Below, piece by piece: positions 42,359-52,682 of a DNA stretch of 64,000 nt. The notes beneath the pieces are model-generated. The model had not been told where the DNA came from and ran no database searches. It saw only the letters and a program-made list of their open reading frames with translations. This DNA is from Lachnospiraceae bacterium AC2029 (lineage in GTDB: Bacteria > Bacillota > Clostridia > Lachnospirales > Lachnospiraceae): assembly GCA_000703065.1 (NCBI GenBank), contig JNLK01000001.1, positions 1,674,001-1,738,000 of the forward strand. Direction: 5' to 3'. The translations under genes were made by a program, and so were the position numbers. Positions within the stretch are counted from its first letter, which is position 1. Each line of letters begins with the position of its first letter.

Positions 42359-42386
42359 ATGTTTTCTCCGTTAATATCGTGTACTC

Positions 42387-42581
42387 AGGTTACGATTGTC
42401 GCCCTGCGTTGTCTTCAACAACTCCGGCCGCCAATCTTCACTGTGACGATCCACTTCGTGGATCGTCTTCGCCGTGATTTTCCCTGAAAATCACGACATG
42501 CAACTCCGGCCGCCAATCTTCACTGTGACAATCCACTTCGTGGATCGTCTTCGTCGTGATTTTCTTCGAAAATCATGACAT
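42387..42581. repeat. third hairpin-repeat family, copies 2 and 3
   Basis: A full copy (42387-42500) and a partial copy (42501-42581) lie in tandem between the two fumarase subunit genes. The main hairpin is GACGATCCAC-TTC-GTGGATCGTC. Compared with the 40.8-kb copy, one T-A pair has become C-G on both sides, a compensatory change. The lower stem CGTGATTTTC/GAAAATCACG is also kept. Confidence 0.92.
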
Positions 42582-42584
42582 GGG

Positions 42585-43424
42585 TCACAGATTTACCGTC
42601 AGATGCCGGTTTACATGGCAGCACATATTCACTGCCACCGGAAGCCCTGCGATATGTGTCGCATAGGTTTCGATATTTACGGCAAGTGCTGTGTTACGTC
42701 CTCCGAGACCTGCCGGTCCGATCCCCAGCTTATTGATCGCCGTAAGGAGTTCCTCCTCCAGCTGGCGGATATGCGGAAGCTCGCTTCTTCTGTCCGCAGG
42801 ACGGGTCAGCGCCTTCTTCGCCAGAATAGCCGAAAGCTCGAAGTCGCCTCCGATTCCCACACCTACCACAAAGGGCGGGCAGGCATTCGGACCTGCTTCA
42901 CTGACGGTCTTCAGGACTGCATTCCGGACACCCTCGACACCGTCCGCCGGCTTCAGCATATACTGCTTGCTCATATTCTCGCTTCCGAAGCCCTTGGGGG
43001 CTATGGTAATGCTCAGTTCCTCACCGGGCACCACCTCATAGTGAATGATGGCAGGGGTATTGTCCTTTGTGTTGATGCGCTTCAGCGGATCTCCCACTAC
43101 GGATTTCCGAAGGAAGCCCTCCGTATAGCCCTGACGTACACCCTCATTGATGGCCTCGGTCAGACCGCCGTCCAGATGAACCTCCTGTCCGAGTCGCACA
43201 AAAAATACCGCCATTCCCGTATCCTGACAGATGGGGATCTGCTCCTCTCTTGCAAGAACCAGATTCTCCTGCAGCTGTCCCAGGATCTTCTTTCCCAGCG
43301 GTGCCACCTCAGTCTCCCGGGCATGATCCAGCGCCCGCACCATATCCGGTGCGAGCGCAAGATTTGCCTCTATACACATGTCTCTTACAGCGGCCGTTAC
43401 CTCCGCTGCCGATATTTCTCTCAT
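42585..43424 (-). CDS. fumarate hydratase/L-tartrate dehydratase, alpha subunit
   Basis: The 279-residue alpha subunit binds the catalytic [4Fe-4S] cluster. The cysteines are visible in PICQDTGMAVFF, GPNACPPFVVGVGIGG and VNMCCHVNRH. KKALTRPADRRSEL and GPAGLGGRNTALAV complete the family signature. A long upstream open extension is rejected because the ATG at 43424 (MREISAAEVTAAVRDMCIEA) follows GAGGAACGTGGT and gives the normal start. The oxygen-sensitive class I cluster fits an anaerobe. Confidence 0.93.
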   Translation of the reverse strand: MREISAAEVTAAVRDMCIEANLALAPDMVRALDHARETEVAPLGKKILGQLQENLVLAREEQIPICQDTGMAVFFVRLGQEVHLDGGLTEAINEGVRQGYTEGFLRKSVVGDPLKRINTKDNTPAIIHYEVVPGEELSITIAPKGFGSENMSKQYMLKPADGVEGVRNAVLKTVSEAGPNACPPFVVGVGIGGDFELSAILAKKALTRPADRRSELPHIRQLEEELLTAINKLGIGPAGLGGRNTALAVNIETYATHIAGLPVAVNMCCHVNRHLTVNL

Positions 43425-43521
43425 ACCACGTTCCTCTTTGTCACCAATATCCGTTAGCTGCCGTTCACGGAGGGCTTCGTCCCCGGACGATCCTTCCGGG
43501 TCCATAACCGAACCTCCGAAG

Positions 43522-43719
43522 CTATGACAGGAAGTCATCCCTTCCCTTAAACGGTTTCTTGGACTTCTTCTGCTGTAGGTAATTGTTGATCTTAATGCAG
43601 ACATAGAAGATGAACAGCACAACCACGACCACACCGATCCAGTATGCCAGTGCGATCAGAAGGTCCTCAAGCCCCTTGGTATTTGTGAGGTTCTCTATAT
43701 CCTCTTTGAGTCCGCCCAT
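43522..43719 (-). CDS. small single-helix membrane protein
   Basis: The 65-residue protein has an acidic N-terminus (MGGLKEDIENLTNTKGLED), one strong hydrophobic helix (residues 22-45, ALAYWIGVVVVVLFIFYVC) and a basic cytoplasmic end (QQKKSKKPFKGRDDF). The start follows AGAAGGAGGCACGCAGA, an excellent ribosome binding site, so it is very likely translated. It lies 24 bases after gyrA. Its function is unknown. Confidence 0.8.
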   Translation of the reverse strand: MGGLKEDIENLTNTKGLEDLLIALAYWIGVVVVVLFIFYVCIKINNYLQQKKSKKPFKGRDDFLS

Positions 43720-43743
43720 TCTGCGTGCCTCCTTCTAAGAATC

Positions 43744-46254
43744 TTACTTATCCTCTACGTCTTCTCCCTGCTCCAGCTTGCGGAGAGCTTCCTCTGTCTG
43801 TGCCACATCATCCCGTACCTTTGCGATACTTGCAACCGTGATATCCTCACGATGGTCCAGGTTGATCAGCTTCACGCCCGAGGTTACCCGTCCGTAGATG
43901 GAAATGTCGTCGCATTTCAGCCGGATCACGATACCCTGTGTGGTGATCATCATGATCTCATGATCCATATTCACGGCCTTCACACCGATGATGGAACCGG
44001 TCTTCTCCGTGATCTTGTAGCACTTCACGCCCTTACCGCCACGCTTCTGGACTACGAACTCATCTGTCTTGGTCCGTTTGCCCATACCGCGTTCGGATAC
44101 GATCAGGAGTGCCTCGCCCTGGGTATTCATCTGCATACCGATGACCTCGTCACCTGCACCCAGATTCATACCGCGGACGCCCATGGAGGACCGTCCGGTG
44201 CTGCGGACATCTCTGTCATTAAAGCGGATGCACATACCGTTTCTGGATACCATGAAGATATCCCGCGTATTATCCGTGGTCTTTACCTCGATCAGTTCAT
44301 CGTCATCCTTCAGGGTCATGGCGATGATACCGTTCTTTCGGATATTCTCATACTCCGTCTCCGGAGTCTTCTTGATCATACCATGCTTGGTCACCATCAG
44401 AAGATACTTCTTCGGATCATATTCCTTGATGGGAATGATGGCCGTGATCTTCTCGCCGCCGTCCAGCTGCAACAGGTTTACGATGGCCATGCCTCTGGCC
44501 GTACGTCCCGCCTCGGGGATCTGGTAGGCCCTGAGCCTGTAACCGCGACCCTTGTTCGTAAAGAACAGGATATAATGCAGCGTTGTCGTCATCAGCAGAT
44601 CCTCGATGTAATCATCCTCGATGGTCTGCATACCCTTGATTCCCTTGCCTCCGCGGTTTTGTGCGCGGAAGTTATCCACGCTCATCCGCTTGATATAACC
44701 AAGGTGAGTCATGGCGATCACGGTATTCTCTCTCTTGATCAGATCCTCGTCCAGGATCTCACCGACTGCCGCACCGATCCTGGTCCGACGGTCATCCCCG
44801 AACTTCACTGCGATCACCTGCAGCTCCTCACGGATGACTGCCAGCAGCTTCTTCGGATCTGCAAGGATGGCCTTGTACTCTGCGATCTTCTCCATCAGTT
44901 CCTTATACTCTGCTTCCAGCTTCTCACGTTCCAGACCTGTCAGCTGACGGAGACGCATCTCTACGATGGCTCCCGCCTGTACTTCAGTCAGTCCGAACCG
45001 CTCGATCAGGGCAACCTTGGCAGCCGCCACATTTTCGGAACCGCGGATGATCCTTATTACTTCGTCGATATTGTCGATGGCGATCAGCAGACCCTCTACA
45101 ATGTGAGCCCGCTCCTCTGCCTTGTTCAGATCATATTTTGTACGACGTGTTACCACATCCTCCTGGTGAAGGATGTAGTACTTCAGCATATCCGGAAGGC
45201 TCAGGACCTTCGGCTGGTTATCCACCAGTGCCAGCATGTTGACACCGAAGGTATCCTCCAGCTGTGTATGCTTGTAAAGATTATTCAGAAGGACATTCGG
45301 ATTGCAGTCCTTTCTAAGCTCGATCACGATCCGCATTCCCTCACGGGAGGACTCGTCACGAAGATCCGTGATCCCGTCCACACGCTTGTTCTTTACCAGG
45401 TCTGCGATCTTGGCGATCAGCATGGCCTTATTTACCATGTAGGGAAGCTCGGTAATGACGATCCTCTGCTTTCCGCCTGCCATGGGCTCGATATCGGAAA
45501 TGGCGCGCACCTTGATCTTGCCGCGGCCGGTCCGGTAAGCCTCTTCGATACCGGCGGTTCCCAGGATCTCCGCACCTGTGGGAAAGTCCGGTCCCTTTAC
45601 GATCTCCAGCAGCTCTTCGATCTCCGTTTCCCGATCCTCGTTGATCCGATTGTTGATGATCTTCACCACTGCATCGATGATCTCCCGCAGGTTGTGCGGC
45701 GGGATATTTGTGGCCATACCGACTGCGATACCGGTGGTTCCGTTTACCAGAAGGTTCGGATACCGGCTGGGAAGTACTGTAGGCTCCTTCTCTGTCTCGT
45801 CAAAGTTCGGAACAAAATCCACCGTGTCCTTATTGATATCGGACAGCATTTCGATGGACATCTTCGTCAGACGTGCCTCTGTGTAACGCATCGCAGCAGC
45901 GCCGTCACCGTCAACGGAACCGAAGTTTCCGTGACCGTCAACCAGCGGATACCGGGTATTCCATTCCTGTGCCAGCTTTACAAGGGCATCATAAATGGAA
46001 CTGTCACCGTGGGGATGATATTTACCCATGGTATCACCGACGATACGGGCACATTTACGGTGCGGCTTGTCCGGACCGTTGTTCAGCTCGATCATGGAGA
46101 AGAGGATTCTTCTCTGTACCGGCTTCAGACCGTCCCTTACATCCGGAAGGGCACGGGCAGCGATAACACTCATGGCATAATCGATATAGGAGGTTTCCAT
46201 GGTCTTTTTCAGATCTACTTCACGCACATCGTCAAAGATCTTATCGTCTTCCAT
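43744..46254 (-). CDS. gyrA: DNA gyrase subunit A
   Basis: The 836-residue subunit cuts and rejoins DNA. The catalytic tyrosine is in AAMRYTEARLTKM (about residue 121). The quinolone-resistance region GDTMGKYHPHGDSSIYDALV has serines at the key site. The C-terminal beta-pinwheel holds the GyrA box VQKRGGKGVK, which identifies gyrase rather than topoisomerase IV. The length is usual for clostridial GyrA. It follows gyrB by 75 bases in the origin cluster. Confidence 0.98.
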   Translation of the reverse strand: MEDDKIFDDVREVDLKKTMETSYIDYAMSVIAARALPDVRDGLKPVQRRILFSMIELNNGPDKPHRKCARIVGDTMGKYHPHGDSSIYDALVKLAQEWNTRYPLVDGHGNFGSVDGDGAAAMRYTEARLTKMSIEMLSDINKDTVDFVPNFDETEKEPTVLPSRYPNLLVNGTTGIAVGMATNIPPHNLREIIDAVVKIINNRINEDRETEIEELLEIVKGPDFPTGAEILGTAGIEEAYRTGRGKIKVRAISDIEPMAGGKQRIVITELPYMVNKAMLIAKIADLVKNKRVDGITDLRDESSREGMRIVIELRKDCNPNVLLNNLYKHTQLEDTFGVNMLALVDNQPKVLSLPDMLKYYILHQEDVVTRRTKYDLNKAEERAHIVEGLLIAIDNIDEVIRIIRGSENVAAAKVALIERFGLTEVQAGAIVEMRLRQLTGLEREKLEAEYKELMEKIAEYKAILADPKKLLAVIREELQVIAVKFGDDRRTRIGAAVGEILDEDLIKRENTVIAMTHLGYIKRMSVDNFRAQNRGGKGIKGMQTIEDDYIEDLLMTTTLHYILFFTNKGRGYRLRAYQIPEAGRTARGMAIVNLLQLDGGEKITAIIPIKEYDPKKYLLMVTKHGMIKKTPETEYENIRKNGIIAMTLKDDDELIEVKTTDNTRDIFMVSRNGMCIRFNDRDVRSTGRSSMGVRGMNLGAGDEVIGMQMNTQGEALLIVSERGMGKRTKTDEFVVQKRGGKGVKCYKITEKTGSIIGVKAVNMDHEIMMITTQGIVIRLKCDDISIYGRVTSGVKLINLDHREDITVASIAKVRDDVAQTEEALRKLEQGEDVEDK

Positions 46255-46329
46255 TCTTGTAAACTCCTTTCAAGATCCTTCGTATTTCCCGAAACGACCT
46301 GTCATCCCGGGCCTTGAACCGAAGAACCC

Positions 46330-48252
46330 TTATATGTCGAGATTCTTTACAAACTTCGCATTTTCCTCGATGAATTTCTTTCGAGGCTCAACCTTGTCAC
46401 CCATCAGGATGTTAAATGTAACGTCCACCTCGGACTCATCCTGATCATCGATGGCAACACGGAGAAGGATACGCTTCTCGGGATCCATGGTAGTATCCCA
46501 CAGCTGATCCGCATCCATCTCGCCGAGTCCCTTGTAACGCTGAACCTTATTATTCTGATCCCGTCCCACCTCTTCGATGATATTTGAAAGCTCCTCATCA
46601 CTGTAGGCATACCAGTATTTCTTGTTTCTCTCCAGACGGTAAAGCGGCGGCTGTGCCAGGTACACATGTCCCTGACGGATCAGCTCCGGCATGAACCGGT
46701 AGAAGAAGGTCAGCAGCAGTGTGGCGATATGCGCACCGTCCACGTCGGCATCGGTCATGATGATGATCTTGTCATATCTCAGCTTTTCGATATCGAAATT
46801 ATCATGGATCCCGGTTCCGAAGGCTGTGATCATGGCCTTGATCTCGGCATTCTCCAGAATGTGATCCAGACGGGCCTTCTCCACGTTCAGGATCTTACCG
46901 CGAAGCGGCAGGATGGCCTGGGTGGCACGGTTGCGGGCTGTCTTTGCGGAACCGCCCGCGGAGTCTCCCTCCACGATATAGATCTCGCAGTTCTTCGGAT
47001 CCTTATCCGAGCAGTCGGCCAGCTTGCCGGGAAGTGCCAGGCTCTGGGAAAGCTCCGTCTTCCGGATCATTTCCTTTGCCTTTCTTGCGGCATTCCTTGC
47101 CTTCTGTGCCTTCAGCGCCTTATCGATGATATTCTTTGCTACCTGCGGATTCTGCTCCAGGAAATATACCAGCTGCTCGTTCATTATGGACTCAACTGCA
47201 GTACGGGCAGGCGCATTTCCCAGCTTCTGCTTCGTCTGACCCTCAAACTGAGGATCGGAGATCTTGATGGAAATGATGGCGGTCAGACCTTCTCTGATAT
47301 CCTCGCCGGTCAGATTCTCATCCTTCTCCTTCAGGAACTTGAAATTCCGGGCATAGTCATTGAATACCTTGGTGATGGCAGAACGGAATCCCGTCAGATG
47401 CATACCACCCTCAGGCGTCACAATGTTATTGACGAAGCTGTATACATTTTCGTTATAGGTATCGTTATGCTGCAGGGCAACCTCAACGTAAATGTCGTCT
47501 CTCGTTCCCTCGCAGTAAATGATTTTGTCATACAGAGCGTTCTTGTGGCGGTTCAGATAAGCCACAAACTCCTTGATACCACCCTCATAGTGGAAGGTAT
47601 CGCTGCGGCGCTCCTCCTCCGGTCCCCGGAGATCCTGAAGACTGATCTTCAGATTCTTGGTAAGAAATGCCGTCTCGCGAAGTCTTATGCGAAGTGTGTC
47701 ATAATCATAGATCACATCATCGAAAATGGTTGCATCCGGCTTGAAGGTAACCTTGGTACCTGTGCCCTCTGCTTCTCCTACCACCTTCAGATCATACATG
47801 ACAGTACCGCGCTCGTATCTCTGCTTATAGATCTTTCCGTCTCTGGAGACCTCAACCTCCAGCCAGTCGGAAAGCGCATTTACAACTGAAGATCCGACGC
47901 CGTGAAGTCCACCGGATACCTTATATCCTCCACCGCCGAACTTACCGCCGGCATGAAGCACCGTAAATACGACCTCAACTGCGGGACGTCCGGCCTTCTT
48001 CTGGATATCAACGGGAATACCACGTCCGTTATCCACAACCGTGATGGAATTATCCTCATTGATCGTAACCTGAATCTCACTGCAGAAACCTGCCAATGCC
48101 TCATCTACCGCATTGTCCACGATCTCATACACCAGATGATGCAGACCACGGGAGGATGTACTGCCGATGTACATACCCGGACGCTTCCTCACCGCTTCCA
48201 GACCTTCAAGGATCTGAATCTGTTCAGCACCATAGTCCTGATTCTCTGCCAT
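46330..48252 (-). CDS. gyrB: DNA gyrase subunit B
   Basis: The 640-residue ATPase subunit has a GHKL ATP site with [13 protein letters not shown] (the catalytic Glu), [10 protein letters not shown] and [19 protein letters not shown]. The TOPRIM domain shows [11 protein letters not shown] and [11 protein letters not shown]. The C-terminal [20 protein letters not shown] is standard. It lies three bases after recF and is followed by gyrA. Confidence 0.99.
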   Translation of the reverse strand: MAENQDYGAEQIQILEGLEAVRKRPGMYIGSTSSRGLHHLVYEIVDNAVDEALAGFCSEIQVTINEDNSITVVDNGRGIPVDIQKKAGRPAVEVVFTVLHAGGKFGGGGYKVSGGLHGVGSSVVNALSDWLEVEVSRDGKIYKQRYERGTVMYDLKVVGEAEGTGTKVTFKPDATIFDDVIYDYDTLRIRLRETAFLTKNLKISLQDLRGPEEERRSDTFHYEGGIKEFVAYLNRHKNALYDKIIYCEGTRDDIYVEVALQHNDTYNENVYSFVNNIVTPEGGMHLTGFRSAITKVFNDYARNFKFLKEKDENLTGEDIREGLTAIISIKISDPQFEGQTKQKLGNAPARTAVESIMNEQLVYFLEQNPQVAKNIIDKALKAQKARNAARKAKEMIRKTELSQSLALPGKLADCSDKDPKNCEIYIVEGDSAGGSAKTARNRATQAILPLRGKILNVEKARLDHILENAEIKAMITAFGTGIHDNFDIEKLRYDKIIIMTDADVDGAHIATLLLTFFYRFMPELIRQGHVYLAQPPLYRLERNKKYWYAYSDEELSNIIEEVGRDQNNKVQRYKGLGEMDADQLWDTTMDPEKRILLRVAIDDQDESEVDVTFNILMGDKVEPRKKFIEENAKFVKNLDI

Positions 48253-48255
48253 GAT

Positions 48256-49356
48256 TTACTCCTTTTCTTCTGTGTCTCCGTCTATGATTCTTCCCTTTAC
48301 CACCTGAAAGATCCGGTCCATCCGGATCCTCTCCCGGATGAAATCGTCATATCCGGTGCAGGTGATGATGGTTTGTATATCATTGATGCTTTCCAAAAGT
48401 GCGTTCCGCCTCTTGCCGTCCAGCTCGGACATTACATCGTCCAGAAGCAGGATGGGCTTATCGCTGATCATTCTCTGAACCAGTTCGATCTCCGCCAGCT
48501 TCAGCGTTAACGCCGCAGTTCTCTGCTGTCCCTGGGATCCGTAGACCCGGACATCATTTCCTTCGATATAAACTCCGATGTCATCCCTCTGGGGACCCAC
48601 CATCGTTGTACTGTACTTCAGATCCACATCCCTCTTTCTCCGAAGAGTATCCGCGAAATCCTCTGCCGTAACATTCGGCTCATAACGTATCTCGATGGTT
48701 TCCTTTCCGCCGGTGATCTTCCCGTGTACGCGGAGGATCACCTCCCGCAGCATTTCAATGAAATTCTGCCGTTCGGAAATGATACGCTTTCCGTACTGCA
48801 CCAGCTGATCATCCCAAACCTCCAGCGTATCGATCAGTCCCTTATTGAAGCTGATGCTGCGGAGCAGATTATTCCTCTGATTCAGTACCTTGTTGTAGCC
48901 TGCCAGATTGCTGTAATAGATCCTGCTCAGCTGGCAAAGCTCCATATCCATAAATCTTCTTCGTTCCGCCGGTCCGTCCTTGATGATCGACAGATCCTCC
49001 GGAGAGAAGAAAATGATATTGATCAGACCGAAGAGCTCCGAACTGCGCCGGATGGGAAGTCCGTCGATATTCACCGCCTTCGGCTTGCTTTTCCGAAGGT
49101 GCATGTCGATACGATGCCCCACATCCCTCTTTCTTACCTGCAGACGGATGTGCGCCTCCTCTTCACCGAACCGGATCATATCCTTGTCCCTGGCCATTCT
49201 GTGAGATCTGGTGGTCGCACCCACGTACGCAGCCTCCAGGATATTTGTCTTTCCCTGGGCATTGTCTCCGTACAGGATATTCGTCTTCTCACTGAAATCC
49301 AGTGACAGTTCTTCGTAATTTCTGAAATTCTGTAAGTCTATGGACTCGATATACAT
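48256..49356 (-). CDS. recF: DNA replication/repair protein RecF
   Basis: The 366-residue SMC-like ATPase loads RecA at gaps. It starts MYIESIDLQNFRNYEELSLD, with Walker A GDNAQGKTN at about residue 30, the signature VYGSQGQQRTAALTLK and Walker B PILLLDDVMSELD. The start codon directly abuts the stop of the S4-domain gene, so the genes are translationally coupled. Confidence 0.98.
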   Translation of the reverse strand: MYIESIDLQNFRNYEELSLDFSEKTNILYGDNAQGKTNILEAAYVGATTRSHRMARDKDMIRFGEEEAHIRLQVRKRDVGHRIDMHLRKSKPKAVNIDGLPIRRSSELFGLINIIFFSPEDLSIIKDGPAERRRFMDMELCQLSRIYYSNLAGYNKVLNQRNNLLRSISFNKGLIDTLEVWDDQLVQYGKRIISERQNFIEMLREVILRVHGKITGGKETIEIRYEPNVTAEDFADTLRRKRDVDLKYSTTMVGPQRDDIGVYIEGNDVRVYGSQGQQRTAALTLKLAEIELVQRMISDKPILLLDDVMSELDGKRRNALLESINDIQTIITCTGYDDFIRERIRMDRIFQVVKGRIIDGDTEEKE

Positions 49357-49566
49357 CTATGCTTCTACCTGAACGGTCTTTCCTCCGTAGGAAAATGTAT
49401 CACCGGGGTACAGTTTCTTTCCGCGTCTGGTATCCACTTCTCCGTTCACCAGAACACGTCCACCCTGGATCACTTCCTTTGCCTCCAGGCCGGAGTCCAC
49501 CAACCCGGCCAGCTTCAGAGCCTGGCCAAGCTTAATATACTCATCTCTCAAATGAATCGTTTCCAC
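49357..49566 (-). CDS. S4-domain RNA-binding protein (YaaA-like)
   Basis: The 69-residue protein is a single S4 domain: YIKLGQALKLAGLVDSGLEA, then GRVLVNGEVDTRRGKKLYPG. It is the small gene that always stands between dnaN and recF in Firmicutes (yaaA/rlbA). It binds structured RNA, probably during ribosome assembly. The spacing to both neighbours is a few bases. Confidence 0.95.
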   Translation of the reverse strand: METIHLRDEYIKLGQALKLAGLVDSGLEAKEVIQGGRVLVNGEVDTRRGKKLYPGDTFSYGGKTVQVEA

Positions 49567-49578
49567 TTTTCACTCCTG

Positions 49579-50697
49579 TTATGCGTAGAGGTCTGTATTG
49601 ATACTGATCGGAAGTACGATGTATACATAGGACTCATTTTCGTCCTTGATCATACAGGGATTCTTGGAATCCGTCATGTAAATGCACACTTCATCGTCAT
49701 CGATGACGCGAAGTGCATCCATGAGGAACTTCGGATTGAAGCCGATGATGATCTCCTCACCTTCCTTCTCGATCTCCATCTCTTCCTTCATGGAACCGAG
49801 ATTGGTGTCCAGACGGACATACAGATTGTTGTCATTCTTCACGCTTACGATGATCGGCTTCTTATCCGTCTCCTGGATCAGAAGAGTAGCACGGTCGATG
49901 ATACCCATCAGGTCTCTCTTATTTGCCTTGACGGATACATTGTGACCCATGGACATCATATTCGCTATCTTGAAATACTCACCCTCGATCAGACGGGTAA
50001 CCACTCTGGTCTCCTCAAATTCAAACAGCATATGTCTGTCGGAAAAATAAATATCCACAAGGTCATCCGCATCGCCGTTGATAATCTTGGAAAGCTCCTG
50101 AAGAGTCTTTCCCGGAACGACCACATGAACCTCCGGATTATCACCTCGAAGGTCTATCTTTCTTCTGGAGATACGATGTCCGTCCAGAGAGATAACAATC
50201 AGCTGATTGTTGATCACCTCAAAGGATTCACCGGTCATCATTTTCGTATTCTCATTGTCGGAGATGGAGAAAATGGTCTGACGGATGATATCACGAAGTG
50301 CCATCTGGGATATCTGGATGCTCTTCTCCTTTTCGATATCGGGAAGCATGGAGAACTCATCTCCGCTTCTGCAGGGAATGGTGAACTTGGACTTCTCACA
50401 CTGGATATCAACTCGAATATCGGAGCTGGTCTCCAGATTTATCTCACTGTCAGGCAGCTTCCGGATGATATCCGAGAAAAGCTTTGCTTCCAGGGCAACC
50501 TGTCCTTCCTCCAAAACTGTAGCATCGATCAGTGTCTCAATACCGAGCTCCAGATTATTTGCTACCAGACGAAGCTTGCCTCCCTCTGCGATCAGAAGGA
50601 TGCATTCCAAGATAGGCATTGTGGTCTTGGTTGAAACAGCCTTTGCTACGATATTGATTCCTGCAGTCAGCAGATTCTTCTTACACTTGATTCTCAT
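49579..50697 (-). CDS. dnaN: DNA polymerase III beta subunit (sliding clamp)
   Basis: The 372-residue protein forms the dimeric ring that holds the polymerase on DNA. It starts MRIKCKKNLLTAGINIVAKA and has three similar domains of about 120 residues. FNPKFLMDALRVIDDDEVCI lies in the third, and the end is SYVYIVLPISIN. It follows dnaA by 151 bases, the universal order. Confidence 0.98.
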   Translation of the reverse strand: MRIKCKKNLLTAGINIVAKAVSTKTTMPILECILLIAEGGKLRLVANNLELGIETLIDATVLEEGQVALEAKLFSDIIRKLPDSEINLETSSDIRVDIQCEKSKFTIPCRSGDEFSMLPDIEKEKSIQISQMALRDIIRQTIFSISDNENTKMMTGESFEVINNQLIVISLDGHRISRRKIDLRGDNPEVHVVVPGKTLQELSKIINGDADDLVDIYFSDRHMLFEFEETRVVTRLIEGEYFKIANMMSMGHNVSVKANKRDLMGIIDRATLLIQETDKKPIIVSVKNDNNLYVRLDTNLGSMKEEMEIEKEGEEIIIGFNPKFLMDALRVIDDDEVCIYMTDSKNPCMIKDENESYVYIVLPISINTDLYA

Positions 50698-50848
50698 TCG
50701 CTTTCGATTCCTCCCTGCCTTCCCGGCGATAGATATAATAAATAATAATAATCAGTAGTATATAATAATAGGTGATGTTGATATGTTGAAAACCCTGCTT
50801 GGCCCTTATGGAATAAGGCTTTTCGATGTTGTTACATTTCCGAAAACT
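50698..50848. other. AT-rich dnaA-dnaN spacer
   Basis: The 151-base spacer contains an uninterrupted A/T stretch with repeated ATAATA units at about 50723-50775. It may hold the dnaN promoter or a DNA-unwinding element. No perfect DnaA box was found in it. Confidence 0.5.
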
Positions 50849-52258
50849 CTATTGGTTTCCCGTGGATTCATGTGGATTGATCTTCTTCTTGATCACTTCT
50901 ACGACGTTTGCAAACTGTGGATCCTCTTCTATCTTTTTGGAAATGCGTTCGATTCCGGCGTATACTGTGGAATGATCCTTACCGCCGACGGTATCTCCAA
51001 TGGCCTGAAGACTCTTGTCCGTCAGGTTTCTGGAAAGATACATGACAAGCTGCCTTGCAAGAGCGATGTCGGCACTTCTCTTCTTTGACTTGATGTCGTC
51101 AATGGAGACATTCATATGCTCTGCAACCACATTCAGGATGCTTTCGGGAGTAACTGCCGTATTCGTGTCCCTGGTTACCAGATCCTTCAGCATATCTTTT
51201 GCCATATCAAGGTTGATGGCTTCGTGGGAAAGCTTTGCATAAACAAGGATCTTGTTCAGTGCTCCCTCCAGCTCACGGACGTTGGATACGATATTTTCCG
51301 CAATATATTTCAGAACCTCCTCGGGAATATTGGACATTCCCGCCAGTTCTGCCTTATTCTTCAGAATGGCCATACGTGTTTCGTAATCCGGAGCGTGGAT
51401 ATCGATAGGAACGCCCCACTCGAAACGGGATCTCAGTCTTTCTTCCAGAGAGGTGATCTCTCTCGGAGGCCGGTCTGAGGATATGATGATCTGCTTTCCT
51501 GCTTCATACAGGAAGTTAAATGTATTGAAAAATTCCTGCTGTGTACGCTCTCTTCCGATGATCTCCTGAATATCATCGATGATAAGAACATCTACCTGGC
51601 GGTATTTCTCACGGAACTCATCCATTTTATTGTTCTGAATGGCGGAAATGATGTCATTCGTGAAAACCTCTGATGTAACGTAGAGGACGCTGGTGCTTGG
51701 ATTATGCTGCAGGATATAATGTGCGATCGACTGGATCAGATGAGTCTTACCCAGTCCGGAGCCTCCGTAAAGGAACAGAGGATTGAAATTATCCTGGCTT
51801 GGTTCGTCCGCAACAGCCACACAGGTAGCAAAGGCATGCTTGTTACCGTCACCTACGATGAAATTCTCAAAGGTATATTTATGATTGAGATTTCCCTTCT
51901 TGATGGCATCATAATAATCAGAGCTGTAAGGAAGGTCTTCCTTATGCTCTGCATTTTCACTGTCGGAATTCTTCTTATTTATATAGGAAGATTTTTCGTC
52001 AATCACGATTTCGATATTGGAATCGTTCAGGATTTCACGAATTGAAGAAAGAAGGAAGCTGTCATAGCCCTTTTTATGGAGATATTCCACCCCATGAGAG
52101 CCTCGCTTCTCATCTACATAGAAATATACGACGTTGTCCTTGACTTCATAAATCTCCAAAGACCGGATCCATGTATCTATAATGATCCTGGAAACATCAT
52201 ATTGAGTCTCCAGAAGATTCAGAATATTTTCCCACTTAGCTTCAATCTGATTTTTCAT
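50849..52258 (-). CDS. dnaA: chromosomal replication initiator DnaA
   Basis: DnaA binds the origin and opens it. The 469-residue protein has domain I (MKNQIEAKWENILNLLETQY), an acidic linker, the AAA+ domain with Walker A GGSGLGKTH and Walker B VLIIDDIQEI, and domain IV with the DnaA-box-reading KDHSTVYAGIERISKKIE. The open frame extends 11 codons upstream from a GTG. ATG 52258 is chosen because it gives the usual N-terminus, although its ribosome binding site (AAAGGA) is distant. Three perfect DnaA boxes lie 240-290 bases upstream. Confidence 0.98.
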   Translation of the reverse strand: MKNQIEAKWENILNLLETQYDVSRIIIDTWIRSLEIYEVKDNVVYFYVDEKRGSHGVEYLHKKGYDSFLLSSIREILNDSNIEIVIDEKSSYINKKNSDSENAEHKEDLPYSSDYYDAIKKGNLNHKYTFENFIVGDGNKHAFATCVAVADEPSQDNFNPLFLYGGSGLGKTHLIQSIAHYILQHNPSTSVLYVTSEVFTNDIISAIQNNKMDEFREKYRQVDVLIIDDIQEIIGRERTQQEFFNTFNFLYEAGKQIIISSDRPPREITSLEERLRSRFEWGVPIDIHAPDYETRMAILKNKAELAGMSNIPEEVLKYIAENIVSNVRELEGALNKILVYAKLSHEAINLDMAKDMLKDLVTRDTNTAVTPESILNVVAEHMNVSIDDIKSKKRSADIALARQLVMYLSRNLTDKSLQAIGDTVGGKDHSTVYAGIERISKKIEEDPQFANVVEVIKKKINPHESTGNQ

Positions 52259-52439
52259 GCCACAAAATCCATCCTTTAGCCCCAAAAGCACATAAAAACA
52301 TACAGTAATAATATACTACAAAAATGGGCAAATAACAAGGTTTTCTGCCCATTTCAGCCACGAATGTTATGTAAATAGGAAATTTTACTTTGTCGATAAT
52401 TAAGGGGCCTGAAAAAGCAAATAAATGCGTCATTTTCAA

Positions 52440-52560
52440 TTTTAATAAAAAGGAAATCCACAGGATTTTCAACAGTTATCAACATATAATAAACAAAATG
52501 TGGATAATTACGTAAACTAATAGTTATCCACAAAATTTTTGTGGATAACATAGGCAATAC
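52440..52560. other. DnaA-box cluster between dnaA and rpmH, candidate oriC
   Basis: Perfect boxes TTATCCACA or its complement lie at 52499-52507, 52524-52532 and 52540-52548. A variant TTATCAACA lies at 52476-52484 and a further CCACA half-site near 52458. The surrounding 424-base gap (52259-52682) is strongly AT-rich and has no gene. This is the standard place for oriC in Firmicutes. Confidence 0.8.
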
Positions 52561-52565
52561 AAAAC

Positions 52566-52594
52566 TTGACATTTTCCACGGTTTTTAATAGAAT
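52566..52594 (+). promoter_or_regulatory. promoter of the rpmH-rnpA operon
   Basis: TTGACA (52566-52571) and TAGAAT (52589-52594) are 17 bases apart, about 90 bases before rpmH. The promoter lies next to the DnaA boxes, so DnaA could influence it. Confidence 0.75.
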
Positions 52595-52682
52595 ATTGTA
52601 GGTTTTCCCTCGTTTTAAGGATTTATAGAATTATCCTATTAATATGGAAGGGAACAAATAATACGAAAGGAGATAACTGACC

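Noticed and set aside
43852-46317. An 821-codon open frame on the plus strand opposite gyrA
   Set aside because: It is the antisense of a certain gene. The GC-rich codon pattern of gyrA keeps the opposite frame free of stops, and the protein has no recognisable domain.
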